This document shows positions 18,438 to 28,064 of a stretch of 64,000 nucleotides of DNA, in pieces. Origin of the DNA: Bordetella sp. 02P26C-1 (GTDB taxonomy: Bacteria > Pseudomonadota > Gammaproteobacteria > Burkholderiales > Burkholderiaceae_B); the NCBI RefSeq assembly GCF_009763255.1, contig NZ_WSJB01000012.1:186001-250000 (forward strand). Reading direction: 5' to 3'. The notes under the pieces were generated by a model. The model saw nothing but the letters and a program-made list of their open reading frames with translations. It ran no database searches and was not told the DNA's origin. Within the stretch, counting starts at the first letter, position 1; every line of letters starts with the position of its first letter. Both the position numbers and the translations under genes were made by a program.

Positions 18438-19970
18438 TTAGCGAATCGTCGGCATGGCGAACTCCGCGCCCTTGCCAATGCTCTCAGGCCAGCGTTGCAT
18501 GATGCTCTTCTGACGCGTGTAGAAGCGCACGCCTTCTTCGCCATATGCGTGCATGTCGCCGAACAGCGAACGCTTCCAGCCACCGAATCCGTGCCAGGCT
18601 GCCGGCACCGGAATTGGCACGTTCACGCCGACCATGCCAACCTCGATCTGACGGCCGAACTCGCGCGCAACGTTGCCGTCGCGGGTAAAGCAGCTGACGC
18701 CGTTGGCGTATTCATGGTTGTTGATGAGCTTCACGGCCGAGGCGAAATCGGGCACGCGCACGCACGACAACACGGGGCCGAAGATTTCCTCTTTGTAGAT
18801 GCGCATCTCGGGGGTCACGTTATCGAACAGCGTACCGCCCAGCCAGAAACCGTTTTCGCATCCCTCCCCGGCCTGGGAGCCTGCGAACTCGCGGCCATCG
18901 GCCAAAAGAGTCGCGCCTTCTTGAATGCCCGCATCGATGTAACCAGCGATGCGTTGACGCGCTTCGGCCGTGACAATGGGGCCCATCTCGGCTTGCGGGT
19001 CAGTGCCATTACGCACCTTCAGTTCCTTCAGACGCTCAACCAGACGAGGCACGACTTGCTCTGCGGCGGAACCCACAAGGACCGCGACGGAAATCGCCAT
19101 GCAGCGTTCGCCGGCCGAACCATAGGCCGCGCCCATCAATGCATCAACCGCCTGTTCGATATCGGCATCGGGCATGATGACCATGTGGTTCTTCGCCCCG
19201 CCCAGCGCTTGCACACGCTTGCCGTGGCGCGCGCCGGTTTCGTAAATATGCTGCGCGACCGGCGTAGAGCCGACGAAGGACACCGCCTTGACATCGGGAT
19301 CTTCGATCAACGCGTTCACGGCATGATGATCGCCCTGCACCACGTTGAATACGCCGTCTGGCAGGCCCGCCTCTTTCAACAGTTCGGCCACATACAGCGA
19401 CGGGCTGGGATCGGTCGGGCTGGGCTTGAGAATGAACGTGTTGCCCGTGGCCAAAGCCATGGGGAACATCCACATCGGCACCATCACCGGGAAGTTAAAC
19501 GGGGTGATGCCGGCGACCACGCCCAACGGCTGGCGCAATGTCCAGTTGTCCATGCCCGAGGCGACTTGCTCGGTGAAATCGGTCTTGAGCAACTGCGGCG
19601 CGCCGCAAGCAAATTCCACGATGTCGATGCCGCGCGCGACCTCGCCTTGCGCATCGCTGAACACTTTGCCGTGCTCGGCGGTGATCATGCGAGCCAGATC
19701 GTCGTGATGGCGATGCAGCAGCTCCAGGAAGCGGAACAGCACGCGCGCACGGCGCAGCGGCGGGGTCGCGGCCCAGGCCGGGAACGCCTTGCGGGCCGAA
19801 GCGACCGCGGCTTCGATATCGCCAGCGGTGGCGAGTGCAACGCGGCCCGTGACCTGACCGGTCGCGGGGTTGAACACATCACGCGTCTGGGGCGATTGCG
19901 GCTCGACGCGACGACCGTCGATCCAATGGCCGATGAGGGGCAAAGCAGATTGAGAGGTGGCGGCAGTCAC
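18438..19970 (-). CDS. mmsA: CoA-acylating methylmalonate-semialdehyde dehydrogenase
   Basis: MmsA oxidises methylmalonate semialdehyde or malonate semialdehyde to propionyl-CoA or acetyl-CoA, in valine, inositol or beta-alanine catabolism. The 510-residue protein has the aldehyde dehydrogenase fold with [16 protein letters not shown] (Asn159 oxyanion region), the glycine-rich [10 protein letters not shown] and the catalytic Cys290 in [10 protein letters not shown], a signature of the CoA-dependent MMSDH branch. The start is a GTG at 19970 preceded by AGGAAG; the open frame continues to 20165 without family similarity. It is divergent from a LysR gene that may regulate it. No mmsB gene is adjacent. 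Confidence 0.93.
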   Translation of the reverse strand: MTAATSQSALPLIGHWIDGRRVEPQSPQTRDVFNPATGQVTGRVALATAGDIEAAVASARKAFPAWAATPPLRRARVLFRFLELLHRHHDDLARMITAEHGKVFSDAQGEVARGIDIVEFACGAPQLLKTDFTEQVASGMDNWTLRQPLGVVAGITPFNFPVMVPMWMFPMALATGNTFILKPSPTDPSPSLYVAELLKEAGLPDGVFNVVQGDHHAVNALIEDPDVKAVSFVGSTPVAQHIYETGARHGKRVQALGGAKNHMVIMPDADIEQAVDALMGAAYGSAGERCMAISVAVLVGSAAEQVVPRLVERLKELKVRNGTDPQAEMGPIVTAEARQRIAGYIDAGIQEGATLLADGREFAGSQAGEGCENGFWLGGTLFDNVTPEMRIYKEEIFGPVLSCVRVPDFASAVKLINNHEYANGVSCFTRDGNVAREFGRQIEVGMVGVNVPIPVPAAWHGFGGWKRSLFGDMHAYGEEGVRFYTRQKSIMQRWPESIGKGAEFAMPTIR

Positions 19971-20098
19971 TGTGGGCTTCCTGAATAGCGTTGATCGGAT
20001 AACGGCATTCAGTCTACGGCGACGATCTGCCCGGCGGAAGACCGATTTTGCGACATCAGTGTTTGATAAAATGAACAATCTCAACGCTACCCTGCTCC

Positions 20099-21028
20099 AT
20101 GGCCACTGACCAGATCGCCCCGCTAGTTGCGGATATTTATCTGCTGACCGCGCTTGCGGAAACACGCAGTTTTACGCAGACGGCGCGTCGCTTGGGCGTA
20201 TCGAAGGCATCGGTCAGCACGCGTATCAATGCGCTGGAAAAAGCCGTGGGATTGCCCCTGGTACGCCGCACGACGCGCCATGTCATGCTGACGGAGGCTG
20301 GCCAGAATCTGGTGGAAAACGCGGCTCCCGCGTTCGAGCGCATCGGGGCGGGATTTCTGGCTGTGAAAGATCTGTCCGATGTGCCGCGCGGCACCGTGCG
20401 GCTGACCGCGCCGGTGGCTTTTGGCCGTCAACATCTGGCTCCCGTGCTACCCGACTTTCTACGGCAGTATCCCGAAGTGCGCGTTGACCTTGAACTGGTC
20501 GACCGGCTGGTTAACCTGGCACACGAGGGATTCGATCTGGCGATACGCCACACCGACCATCCGCCCGAGACCTATATCGCGTGGGAATTGTGCGGGTCGC
20601 GTTCCGTACTCGTCGCCAGCCCCGAGTATCTGCGCGTACACGGCACCCCCCAGCATCCGCGCGACCTCAGCCATCATGCATGCGTGACCTATCTGGGTAA
20701 TCGTAGTTACGAGACCTGGTCCTTTGTACGCGAGGGACGACGCAGCTCGGCAGCACCGATCGTGATTCCCATCCAGACGCGGTTTCGCGCCAATAACAGC
20801 GAAGTATTGCGCCAAGCTGTGCTAGGTGGCGCGGGAATTGGCCTGCTGCCGGACTTCAGCGCGGTGACCTCCGCACCCGGTGGCCTGGTCGAAGTTCTGC
20901 CTGGCTGGCGGGTGCATGGGTTTTTTGGTGGCAAACTGTATGCCCTGCGCCCCTGGTCCGCGCATGTGCCGCAATCGGTGAAATGTCTGGTGGAGTTTTT
21001 ACGTGACAAATACGCGCAAGGGTTCTGA
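20099..21028 (+). CDS. LysR-family transcriptional regulator (CrgA-like)
   Basis: A 309-residue LysR-type regulator with the helix-turn-helix at about 12-65 ([20 protein letters not shown]) and the effector domain at about 95-300, with the short-linker pattern [20 protein letters not shown] seen in the CrgA/AaeR-like group. It is divergent from mmsA, and its last 26 bases overlap the following LacI-family gene. Control of mmsA is the likely role, by position only. Confidence 0.89.
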   Translation: MATDQIAPLVADIYLLTALAETRSFTQTARRLGVSKASVSTRINALEKAVGLPLVRRTTRHVMLTEAGQNLVENAAPAFERIGAGFLAVKDLSDVPRGTVRLTAPVAFGRQHLAPVLPDFLRQYPEVRVDLELVDRLVNLAHEGFDLAIRHTDHPPETYIAWELCGSRSVLVASPEYLRVHGTPQHPRDLSHHACVTYLGNRSYETWSFVREGRRSSAAPIVIPIQTRFRANNSEVLRQAVLGGAGIGLLPDFSAVTSAPGGLVEVLPGWRVHGFFGGKLYALRPWSAHVPQSVKCLVEFLRDKYAQGF

Positions 21029-22067
21029 GCCCTCCTCGCCCGCTAAGCGCACACGCCGCAGCGGCGGTGTGACCCTCACCGATGTCGCAAGGCAGGCAGG
21101 CGTGTCGGTCATGACTGCTTCGCGCGCGCTCAACCAGCCTGACCGGGTATCCGAAGTTACGCGCAAACAGGTGTTGGACGCCGTCGCTGCCAGCGGCTAT
21201 GTACCGAATCTGCATGCGGCAGGACTGCGCTCGCAACGCACGCGCATGATTGCGTTAATGGTGCCCTCGATTGCCTCGGGCTCGGCATTCTTGCTGGCCG
21301 TGCATGCGATGACAGAGATTCTGGTCGAAGCTGGCTATCAGGTGATGCTCAGCGAACGCGGCTATGACCGTTCGCGCGATGAAATCGTGTTGGAATCCGT
21401 GATCGCACGGCGGCCCGATGGCATTGTGTTGACGGGCTTGACGCAGTCTCCGCTGGCACGACGGCGGCTGGCCGCCTCGGGCATTCCGGTTGTCGAAACA
21501 TGGGAGATGACCGACGACCCCATCGACATGCTGGTGGGGTTCTCGCACTACGAAGTGGGCCGCGCGATTGCGCGCTATCTGTATGAGCAAGGCAGGCGCT
21601 GCCTCGCCTCTATTGCCGCGACCGAAGCCCGCACGGCGGCGCGCTTCCAGGGATTCGCCGACGAAGCACTGCATCTGGGCATCGCGGGGCGGCACCTGCG
21701 CGAGGGCACGTCGCTGTTGATGTCGCCCCCTAGCCAACTGGGGCACGGACGCGCCGGGCTCGCGCGCGCGTTGGAGGGAGACCCCGACGTGGACGGTATT
21801 TTTTCATCCAGTGATATGGTGGCTTTAGGCACGCTCATGGAAGCGCAGCTGCGCGGATTACGGGTGCCAGAAGATCTGGCGATTGTCGGATTTGGCGATT
21901 TCGATTTCGCCTGCAACGTGACCCCCGCGCTCACCACGGTACGCGTTGACCCCGAGGATATCGGGCGCCGAACGGCGAGCTTGCTGATTGATCGCATCCA
22001 GGGCAAGCGGCCCGCGCAGCCAATTCAGGATGTCGGCTTCACATTAATCAAGCGGGAAAGCGCCTAG
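21003..22067 (+). CDS. LacI-family transcriptional regulator (GntR/gluconate-repressor-like)
   Basis: A 354-residue LacI-type repressor. The helix-turn-helix is at about 23-45 (VTLTDVARQAGVSVMTASRA), followed by the hinge helix and a periplasmic-binding-protein-like sugar/acid-binding domain (IALMVPSIASGSAF..., VDGIFSSSDMVALG, LAIVGFGDFDFA). It starts at a GTG (21003) inside the 3' end of the LysR gene, a 26-base overlap that suggests coupled translation. Downstream, 163 bases later, is garD, whose promoter carries a LacI-type palindrome. Repression of garD relieved by a sugar acid is the natural inference. Confidence 0.91.
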   Translation: MTNTRKGSEPSSPAKRTRRSGGVTLTDVARQAGVSVMTASRALNQPDRVSEVTRKQVLDAVAASGYVPNLHAAGLRSQRTRMIALMVPSIASGSAFLLAVHAMTEILVEAGYQVMLSERGYDRSRDEIVLESVIARRPDGIVLTGLTQSPLARRRLAASGIPVVETWEMTDDPIDMLVGFSHYEVGRAIARYLYEQGRRCLASIAATEARTAARFQGFADEALHLGIAGRHLREGTSLLMSPPSQLGHGRAGLARALEGDPDVDGIFSSSDMVALGTLMEAQLRGLRVPEDLAIVGFGDFDFACNVTPALTTVRVDPEDIGRRTASLLIDRIQGKRPAQPIQDVGFTLIKRESA

Positions 22068-22166
22068 GCCGCCCCCTGAGTGGGCCACAGGGATGGCGAC
22101 CCGCGTCGTCGTCCATCCCCCCGCATAAGCCTCCGCAATATCCTTGCGGCATTGAACTCGGGATCG

Positions 22167-22195
22167 TTGACGCCCTTTTTGGTTAACGTTAACAT
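22167..22195 (+). promoter_or_regulatory. garD: Probable garD promoter with overlapping LacI-type operator
   Basis: TTGACG (22167-22172) and TAACAT (22190-22195) are spaced by exactly 17 bases. The perfect palindrome GTTAACGTTAAC (22182-22193), with the central CG typical of LacI-family operators, covers the spacer and most of the -10 element, so bound repressor would block RNA polymerase. Confidence 0.68.
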
Positions 22196-22230
22196 TTTCG
22201 CTCTTTCGTTCCTCGGTTTGACCGGACTCT

Positions 22231-23841
22231 ATGTCGACCTGTACCCCGATTTCTCCCGCATCCTCCGCCGCGCTCACCGATACGCCGCGCGCGATCCGGA
22301 TGCATGCTGACGATAATGTGGCCATAGTCGCGAACCAAGGTGGGTTGGCGGCCGGCGCACAATTGCCCGATGGCCCGACGTTGCTCGAGCGCGTGCCGCA
22401 AGGTCACAAAGTCGCGCTGACCGATATCGCCGAAGGCCAGCCCGTGCGGCGCTACAACGTGACGATCGGCTATGCCAACCGTGACTTGCCCGCTGGCAGC
22501 TGGGTCAACGAAAACGTGCTGACCATGCCCGCTGCGCGCGGCCTGGACGATCTGCCCATGGCGACCGAGACGCCTGCCCCACTGCCTGCGCTGGAAGGCT
22601 ATACCTTCGAGGGATATCGCAATGCCGATGGCAGTGTCGGCACGCGCAATCTGCTGGCAATCACGACCACGGTGCAATGTGTAGCGGGCGTCGTCGATCA
22701 CGCGCTGCAGCGTATCCGCACGGAATTGCTGCCCCGCTATCCGAACGTCGATGGCGTCGTGGCCCTGGAACATGGCTACGGCTGCGGTGTCGCGATAGAC
22801 GCGCCTGATGCCATCGTGCCGATCCGCACGCTGCGCAATATCAGCAAGAATCCGAACTTCGGAGGTGAGGTCATGGTGGTCAGCCTGGGCTGCGAAAAGC
22901 TGCAACCCGAGCGCCTGATGCCCACGAACGCCATCCCAATCCAGGCCGACGGATCGATGAGCACCACGCTGGATGTGATGCGTCTGCAAGACGAGGAGCA
23001 TGTCGGATTTCAGGCCATGATTGATGCCATCATGGCGCAAGCAATCCCCCATCTGGAGCGCCTGAACCGACGTCGGCGCGAGACCTGCCCCGCCTCGGAT
23101 CTGGTGGTGGGTGTGCAGTGCGGAGGCAGCGATGCGTTCTCGGGGGTCACCGCCAACCCGGCCGTCGGCTTCTGCGCGGACCTGCTGGTGCGCGCCGGGG
23201 CCACCGTGATGTTCTCGGAAACCACCGAAGTGCGCGACAGCGTGGAGCAACTGACCAAACGCGCGCAATCCGTGGAGGTCGCCCAGGACATTATCAATGA
23301 AATGGCGTGGTACGACGCCTATCTGCAACGCGGCCAGGCCGATCGGAGCGCGAACACCTCTCCGGGCAATAAAAAAGGCGGCCTGTCCAACATTGTCGAA
23401 AAAGCCATGGGCTCGGTGATCAAGTCGGGCACGTCAGCGATCAATGGCGTGTTAAGCCCCGGCCAAAGCCTGCGCGAGCGTGGCATCGAGAAAGGTTTGG
23501 TTTACGCGGCGACACCCGCCAGTGACTTTATCTGCGGCGCACTGCAACTCGCCGCTGGCATGAACCTGCATATTTTCACGACCGGCCGGGGGACTCCCTA
23601 TGGTCTGGCCGAAGTACCGGTGGTCAAAGTCGCCACACGCACCGATCTCGCGCGCCGCTGGCATGATTTGATGGACGTGAATGCAGGTCGTATCGCCGAT
23701 GGCGAACTGAGTATCGAAGATCTGGGCTGGGAAATGTTCCACTTGCTGCTGGACGTGGCCAGTGGCCGCAAGCAGACCTGGGCCGAGCGTTGGAAACTGC
23801 ATAACGCGCTCGTGCTGTTCAACCCGGGACCGGTGACCTGA
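22231..23841 (+). CDS. garD: Galactarate dehydratase
   Basis: GarD dehydrates meso-galactarate to 5-keto-4-deoxy-D-glucarate, the first step of galactarate catabolism. The 536-residue product has an N-terminal SAF-like domain (about 22-105, beginning [11 protein letters not shown]) and the large altronate/galactarate dehydratase domain ([13 protein letters not shown] at about 130; [49 protein letters not shown]). Length and order match GarD; altronate dehydratase UxaA is the main alternative. It is the only gene in its transcript here and has a dedicated LacI-type regulator upstream. The transporter and later pathway enzymes are not in this window. Confidence 0.88.
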   Translation: MSTCTPISPASSAALTDTPRAIRMHADDNVAIVANQGGLAAGAQLPDGPTLLERVPQGHKVALTDIAEGQPVRRYNVTIGYANRDLPAGSWVNENVLTMPAARGLDDLPMATETPAPLPALEGYTFEGYRNADGSVGTRNLLAITTTVQCVAGVVDHALQRIRTELLPRYPNVDGVVALEHGYGCGVAIDAPDAIVPIRTLRNISKNPNFGGEVMVVSLGCEKLQPERLMPTNAIPIQADGSMSTTLDVMRLQDEEHVGFQAMIDAIMAQAIPHLERLNRRRRETCPASDLVVGVQCGGSDAFSGVTANPAVGFCADLLVRAGATVMFSETTEVRDSVEQLTKRAQSVEVAQDIINEMAWYDAYLQRGQADRSANTSPGNKKGGLSNIVEKAMGSVIKSGTSAINGVLSPGQSLRERGIEKGLVYAATPASDFICGALQLAAGMNLHIFTTGRGTPYGLAEVPVVKVATRTDLARRWHDLMDVNAGRIADGELSIEDLGWEMFHLLLDVASGRKQTWAERWKLHNALVLFNPGPVT

Positions 23842-23938
23842 GGCCATTCGAGACGGGAATTGCCATCCGCCACGGTGGGCTTCCATCGTGGCGAAATTGA
23901 AGGCGCCGTTTGACCGGACGGCTACGCCCTCGCGGCAA

Positions 23939-23973
23939 TAAAAAAGCCGACAGCTCTGATCGAGCAAGTCGGC
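23939..23973 (-). terminator. Intrinsic terminator of the dadA/solute-binding-protein operon
   Basis: On the minus strand GCCGAC...GTCGGC encloses an inner GCTC/GAGC stem and is followed directly by TTTTTTA. It lies 73 bases beyond the stop of the solute-binding protein gene, and the convergent garD transcript also ends in this region. A separate GCCACG/CGTGGC hairpin at 23871-23894 without a U-tract may end garD. Confidence 0.85.
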
Positions 23974-24045
23974 ATAGTCAGCCAGCCGGAGGGAGGCCGC
24001 GTCCCGCGCCCCACCGGCGCGAAGACGGGGCCCGCCCGTCAATGA

Positions 24046-25377
24046 TCACCGCTGCTGAGCGATCTTCTTGGCCTGATCAGAGGCCTTGTTCAATGCCGCC
24101 ACGGGAGGCGTCGTGCCAGCCAGCGCCTGATTCAACTCACTATTCAGGATGGGCTGGATACGATCGTAATGCGCCATACGGAACCCACGGCTGGTCGAAG
24201 CCAGATTGCCGCGCAGCGAATCGACGAGCGCCTTGGCACCCGGCACCTTGTTATAGAACGACACGTCTGAGGCCCGGAAGGCTGCCTCGGTCAGCGGCAG
24301 GTAGCCGGTCTGTTGATGCCACTGTGCCGCATTCACCGGCTTGGACAGCCAGGCCAGGAAATCAGCCGTCGCTTTTTCCTGCGCCTGCGGGTGACCATTG
24401 ACCGCCCACAGCGCCGAGCCGCTGACGAAGGGGCGCCCTGCGTCCTTGGTGGCCTGGGGGTAATACGGCAGCGGTGCCACGCCAAACTTCAGGTTGCGCT
24501 TATGCATAAAGGTGCCCGCAGCGCCACTACCCGAGGTCAACACGCCGCATTTGCCATCGGCAAATAGTTTGTCGCTCTTGCTATCGTCGGACGACTCAGT
24601 AAAGAGCAGCGAACGCTTCCAGCTCACCATCAAGGCGATGTGACGCATGTACAGCGTATCGAACTTCAATACCGGCGCGGTCTTGCTGGTGGTCAGGCCG
24701 TTATCGTTCGAGGTGTAGAGCTGCTTATTAACCGGCGCGAGGTTTTCCAGATGGACTTCCACCTGCTTGCTCGACGCATACGGGCAGTCGAGATTGGCCA
24801 CGTCGCGCAGCTTGAGCAATTCGGCTTGCAGATCCGCCCACGTGGTTGCGGGCTTATTGGGATCCAGACCCGCCTTTTTGTAGGCGTCGAGGTTGTAATA
24901 CATGACCGGCACTTCGGCCATCCAGGGGAAGGCCAGCAATCGGCCCTTGCTGTCGCGGATAAAGCTCGAGGTGCCCGGCAGGAACCAGTTCAGGTCCTTG
25001 ATCGGGTACTTGGCCAGCAGCTGATACAGCGGCAAGATGGCCTTGTGCTCGGACACCACGTCGGGCGATCGATTGTCCTCGAGCTGAATCAGGTTAGGGC
25101 CAGTTTTTTTCTTGATGGCATCCTGCGCCGCGGCTTGCAGCGCCTGCGCGTCATTGAAGCCGCGCAGCTTCACCACGACGTCTTTCTGTTCTTTGTTGTA
25201 GTTCTTGGCAAGTTTTTCGAATTCGGCTTTGTTCGGGCCGTTCAGTGTGTGCCAGACCTCGATCTCGACGCCCGCGGCGTGGGACACGCTGGCGATGGCC
25301 ATGGCTGCGCCGAATACCCAAATGCGAGGGCTGACGCCCAATCCACGGGCGATGCCCGCCAATTGCAATGTCTTCAT
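24046..25377 (-). CDS. ABC transporter extracellular solute-binding protein, UgpB-like
   Basis: A 443-residue family 1 solute-binding protein, most like UgpB (sn-glycerol-3-phosphate). The N-terminal signal sequence runs to about residue 35 (VFGAAMAIASVSHAAG), then comes the family start VEIEVWHTLNGPNKAEFEKLAKNYN. Later segments AFPWMAEVPVMYYNLDAYKKAG and GKCGVLTSGSGAAGTF fit the two-lobed binding fold. No permease or ATPase gene adjoins it, so the membrane partners must lie elsewhere. Its start codon overlaps the stop of dadA (ATGA), which suggests coupled synthesis and a ligand connected to amino acid use, but the ligand is not identifiable. Confidence 0.87.
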   Translation of the reverse strand: MKTLQLAGIARGLGVSPRIWVFGAAMAIASVSHAAGVEIEVWHTLNGPNKAEFEKLAKNYNKEQKDVVVKLRGFNDAQALQAAAQDAIKKKTGPNLIQLEDNRSPDVVSEHKAILPLYQLLAKYPIKDLNWFLPGTSSFIRDSKGRLLAFPWMAEVPVMYYNLDAYKKAGLDPNKPATTWADLQAELLKLRDVANLDCPYASSKQVEVHLENLAPVNKQLYTSNDNGLTTSKTAPVLKFDTLYMRHIALMVSWKRSLLFTESSDDSKSDKLFADGKCGVLTSGSGAAGTFMHKRNLKFGVAPLPYYPQATKDAGRPFVSGSALWAVNGHPQAQEKATADFLAWLSKPVNAAQWHQQTGYLPLTEAAFRASDVSFYNKVPGAKALVDSLRGNLASTSRGFRMAHYDRIQPILNSELNQALAGTTPPVAALNKASDQAKKIAQQR

Positions 25378-26639
25378 AGGTTTGATAGACCAAGAAAGGG
25401 AAATTCAGGCTCTGGCTTGCGTCCGCTCAGCAGATCGGCCAGCGCCCGACCCGAACCAACGCCCATGGTCCAACCCAGCGTGCCATGTCCTGTATTCAGA
25501 TACAGATTAGGCACCCGGGTGCGGCCGATGAGCGGTACGTTCGAAGGGGTGGCCGGACGCAAGCCCGACCAATAGCTGACATTCTCGAAATCGAGAGCGC
25601 CAGGGAATAACTCGCGCGCCAGCCGTGTCATGGCCTCGCAACGAGCGGTATTCAATGCACGCGAATAACCGGATAGCTCTGCTGTACCGGCCATCCGCAA
25701 GCGATCACCAAAGCGCGAAAATACGACTTTATGGCTGCTATCGGTGAGGCTGACGGTTGGTGCACCGGTGGGATCCACGACGGTAAAAGTAGCGGAATAG
25801 CCTTTAGCCGGATAAACGTTGCACGGCACGCCCAGCGGACGCAGCAGATAAGGACTATAGCTGCCCATCGCGACAACATATGCATCGGCGGGAATGCGTT
25901 CAAAACGCCCGTCACGACCGATGACTTCCAGGTGCTGGACCTGCCCGCCCTCGGTGATCAGACGCGTGGCAGTCGTCTCGAAACGGAACTCCACCCCAGC
26001 CGCTTCGCAACGGCGCGCCAGACTGGTGGCAAACAGATGCACATCGCCGCTTTCGTCTTCCGGCGTATAGTCGCCACCCACGATGGTGGCGCGATGCGGC
26101 GCCAGTGCCGGCTCGATCGCCACCACTTCGTCCGCGGTCACGACACGACGTTCCACGCCGAAATCGCGCATCAGGCCGGCGGCCTTTTGCGAGGTTTCGA
26201 ATTCGTATTGATCGCGATAAAAATTCAGAATGCCGCGCTGCAAATGGTCGTAGCTGATGCCCAGCTCGGCGCGCATGGCCTGCAGCGTACTGCGGCTGTA
26301 TTCGGCCAGCCGCACCATGGCGCGGATATTCGGCGCTAAACGGCCGGGCAGACATTCGCGCAGAAATGCCAGCCCCCACATCCATTGCCGCCAGTCGAGC
26401 TGGGGCCTGAATAGTAGCGGCGCGTCATCGCGGAAGAGCCACCGCAACAGTTTCAGCGGCGCTTGCGGATTGGCCCAGGGTTCGGCGTAGGAAACGGAGA
26501 TCTGCCCGCCATTGGCCAGGCTGGTTTCCTGAGCCGCGCCGGGGCGACGATCGATCACCACGACGTCATGGCCCGCCTGGTTCAGCCACCAGGCGCTGGA
26601 AATGCCTATGATGCCGCTACCTACAACCACAACTCTCAT
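25374..26639 (-). CDS. dadA: D-amino acid dehydrogenase (FAD-dependent oxidoreductase)
   Basis: DadA oxidises D-amino acids to 2-oxo acids at the inner face of the membrane and passes electrons to the respiratory chain. The 421-residue product starts at ATG 26639 with the FAD-binding Rossmann motif MRVVVVGSGIIGISSAWWL; a frame to 26711 adds 24 unrelated residues. Family stretches SLANGGQISVSYAEPWANP (about 45-63) and the C-terminal GLRPATPSNVPLIGRT and NTGHGTLGWTMGVGSG are present. It is followed through a 4-base overlap by a solute-binding protein gene, not by an alanine racemase gene as in the classical dad operon. Confidence 0.88.
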   Translation of the reverse strand: MRVVVVGSGIIGISSAWWLNQAGHDVVVIDRRPGAAQETSLANGGQISVSYAEPWANPQAPLKLLRWLFRDDAPLLFRPQLDWRQWMWGLAFLRECLPGRLAPNIRAMVRLAEYSRSTLQAMRAELGISYDHLQRGILNFYRDQYEFETSQKAAGLMRDFGVERRVVTADEVVAIEPALAPHRATIVGGDYTPEDESGDVHLFATSLARRCEAAGVEFRFETTATRLITEGGQVQHLEVIGRDGRFERIPADAYVVAMGSYSPYLLRPLGVPCNVYPAKGYSATFTVVDPTGAPTVSLTDSSHKVVFSRFGDRLRMAGTAELSGYSRALNTARCEAMTRLARELFPGALDFENVSYWSGLRPATPSNVPLIGRTRVPNLYLNTGHGTLGWTMGVGSGRALADLLSGRKPEPEFPFLGLSNL

Positions 26640-26812
26640 GCGCGCCTTGCTCCTTGCGCCGCTGGCGGCAACGGGCCTCGCCCGCTTGCTGTCGCAGCTC
26701 ATTCCAATCATCGCTCGTGCCGCAGTTTACAGCGGCGACGGGGCCACGCCTATGACATAAAGGCAGGGCCGGTATCTATTTACACCTAAACGTTTCGACC
26801 GTGAGGATCGCC

Positions 26813-27859
26813 TCAGCCCCCGGCAGCCGCGACATCGGCCTGCGAGGTAAAGGCATCCGCGTAGAACTCTTCAGCGGGCAGTCCGCACTGTGCCGAGAAC
26901 TCGCGACGCGCGGCTTCGACCATGGGCGGTGCACCGCAGGCATACACTTGGTAGCCGGACAAATCCGGCAGGTCCTGCATCACGGCCTCGTGCACAAACC
27001 CGGTACGACCCGTCCAGCCATCCTCGGGCAGGCTATCCGACACCACCGGGATGAACTTGAAATCCGGCAAGGTCTGCGCCCACGACTGGGCCAGCTCGCT
27101 CATGTACAGATCCACGGGGCGGCGACCGCCCCAGTACAACGCGACCGGGCGTTGAATGTTGTGATGCGCCATATGCTCGACAATCGCCTTGACCGGCGCA
27201 AACCCGGTGCCGCTGGCCAGCAACACGATGGGCTTATTGGAATCCTCGCGCAGGAAGAACGATCCGAACGGACCTTCCAGGCGCAGGATCTCGCGCACCT
27301 TCATCTGCGTGGCGCCCGCCCCGAATACATGATCGGTGAACACCCCACCCGGCATATGACGGATATGCAGCTCAATCGGGCTGCCGTTGTGCGGCGCATT
27401 CGCCATCGAATAACTACGACGCTTGCCGTCTTTCAGAATGATTTCGACGTACTGGCCCGCGTAATAGCGGAACGGCTCGGCCGCGGGCAGCTGCAGACGC
27501 AACACGGTCACGTCGGGTGCGGCCAGGGACATTTCCTGCACGCGCGCGGGCAGCTTGCGGATCTGGATATCGCTCGCCAGACGGACCTCGGTCGACTCCA
27601 CCACCAGATCCGATTGGGCTTTGGCCTGGCAGAACAGGGTATAGCCCTGGGCCAACTCTTCCGGCGAGAGAATCTGCGCGGGGTATTCACCCGCGTCCAC
27701 CTCGCCTGACACCACCTTGCCTTTGCAGCTGGAACACGCGCCATTGCGGCAGCTGTACGGCAGCACGATGCCAGCGGCCAGGGCGGCGTCCAGCACGGTT
27801 TGACCGGCTTCGACGGTGAATTGATGCTGGCTGGGTTGAACAGTGACCTGGAAGCTCAT
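26813..27859 (-). CDS. Ferredoxin-domain NAD(P)H oxidoreductase (annotated in relatives as CDP-6-deoxy-delta-3,4-glucoseen reductase)
   Basis: A 348-residue three-domain electron-transfer protein. A plant-type [2Fe-2S] domain (1-90) has cysteines 37, 42, 45 and 77 in YSCRNGACSSC and LFCQA. An FAD domain (about 100-200) carries RRSYSMANAP, and an NAD-binding domain (about 215-340) carries VLLASGTGFAPVKAIVEHM and YACGAPPMVEAA. The AscD/RfbI name is common for this type, but the build is shared by many oxygenase reductases, and no deoxysugar genes are nearby. The physiological partner is therefore unknown. It is divergent from sugE and 173 bases upstream of dadA on the same strand. Confidence 0.85.
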   Translation of the reverse strand: MSFQVTVQPSQHQFTVEAGQTVLDAALAAGIVLPYSCRNGACSSCKGKVVSGEVDAGEYPAQILSPEELAQGYTLFCQAKAQSDLVVESTEVRLASDIQIRKLPARVQEMSLAAPDVTVLRLQLPAAEPFRYYAGQYVEIILKDGKRRSYSMANAPHNGSPIELHIRHMPGGVFTDHVFGAGATQMKVREILRLEGPFGSFFLREDSNKPIVLLASGTGFAPVKAIVEHMAHHNIQRPVALYWGGRRPVDLYMSELAQSWAQTLPDFKFIPVVSDSLPEDGWTGRTGFVHEAVMQDLPDLSGYQVYACGAPPMVEAARREFSAQCGLPAEEFYADAFTSQADVAAAGG

Positions 27860-27946
27860 GGATACGAATCTGGTGAAAAAATGCGCGGCGCCGGGCGATG
27901 GTTGGCAAAACGCTACAACCGCTACCCGACGGTCAATTTGCTATTC

Positions 27947-27952
27947 TATAAT
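27947..27952 (+). promoter_or_regulatory. sugE: Probable -10 element of sugE
   Basis: A perfect TATAAT whose predicted transcription start (about 27959) lies just before the first riboswitch hairpin at 27963. A good -35 match is not seen. Confidence 0.5.
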
Positions 27953-27962
27953 TTTTGCCGCA

Positions 27963-28059
27963 CCGGGACGGCCCGGGGCGGCTGCCGGCACCTCGCCGGT
28001 TGCGTCACTTTCGGGGACGGCCCCAGTTGCCGGCACAGCGCCGGCGGTTTTATAGGGGC
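27963..28059 (+). ncRNA. Guanidine-II (mini-ykkC) riboswitch
   Basis: Two hairpins with the invariant ACGG loop are visible: CCGGG-ACGG-CCCGG (27963-27976) and GGGG-ACGG-CCCC (28013-28024). Paired ACGR-loop hairpins upstream of an SMR exporter define the guanidine-II class, in which the loops kiss and bind guanidinium. The Shine-Dalgarno run GGGGC (28055-28059), 5 bases before the GTG of sugE, is exactly complementary to GCCCC (28020-28024) in the 3' arm of the second hairpin. Ligand-stabilised hairpin formation would therefore release the ribosome-binding site and switch translation on. A further GCCGGC/GCCGGC hairpin (28029-28045) followed by TTTT could add control at the level of transcription. 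Confidence 0.9.
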
Positions 28060-28064
28060 ATGTC

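Noticed and set aside
20071-20109. 12-codon upstream frame (start 20071) overlapping the start of the LysR gene, considered as a leader peptide
   Set aside because: No ribosome-binding site, and its start codon lies in what may be the promoter -10 region.
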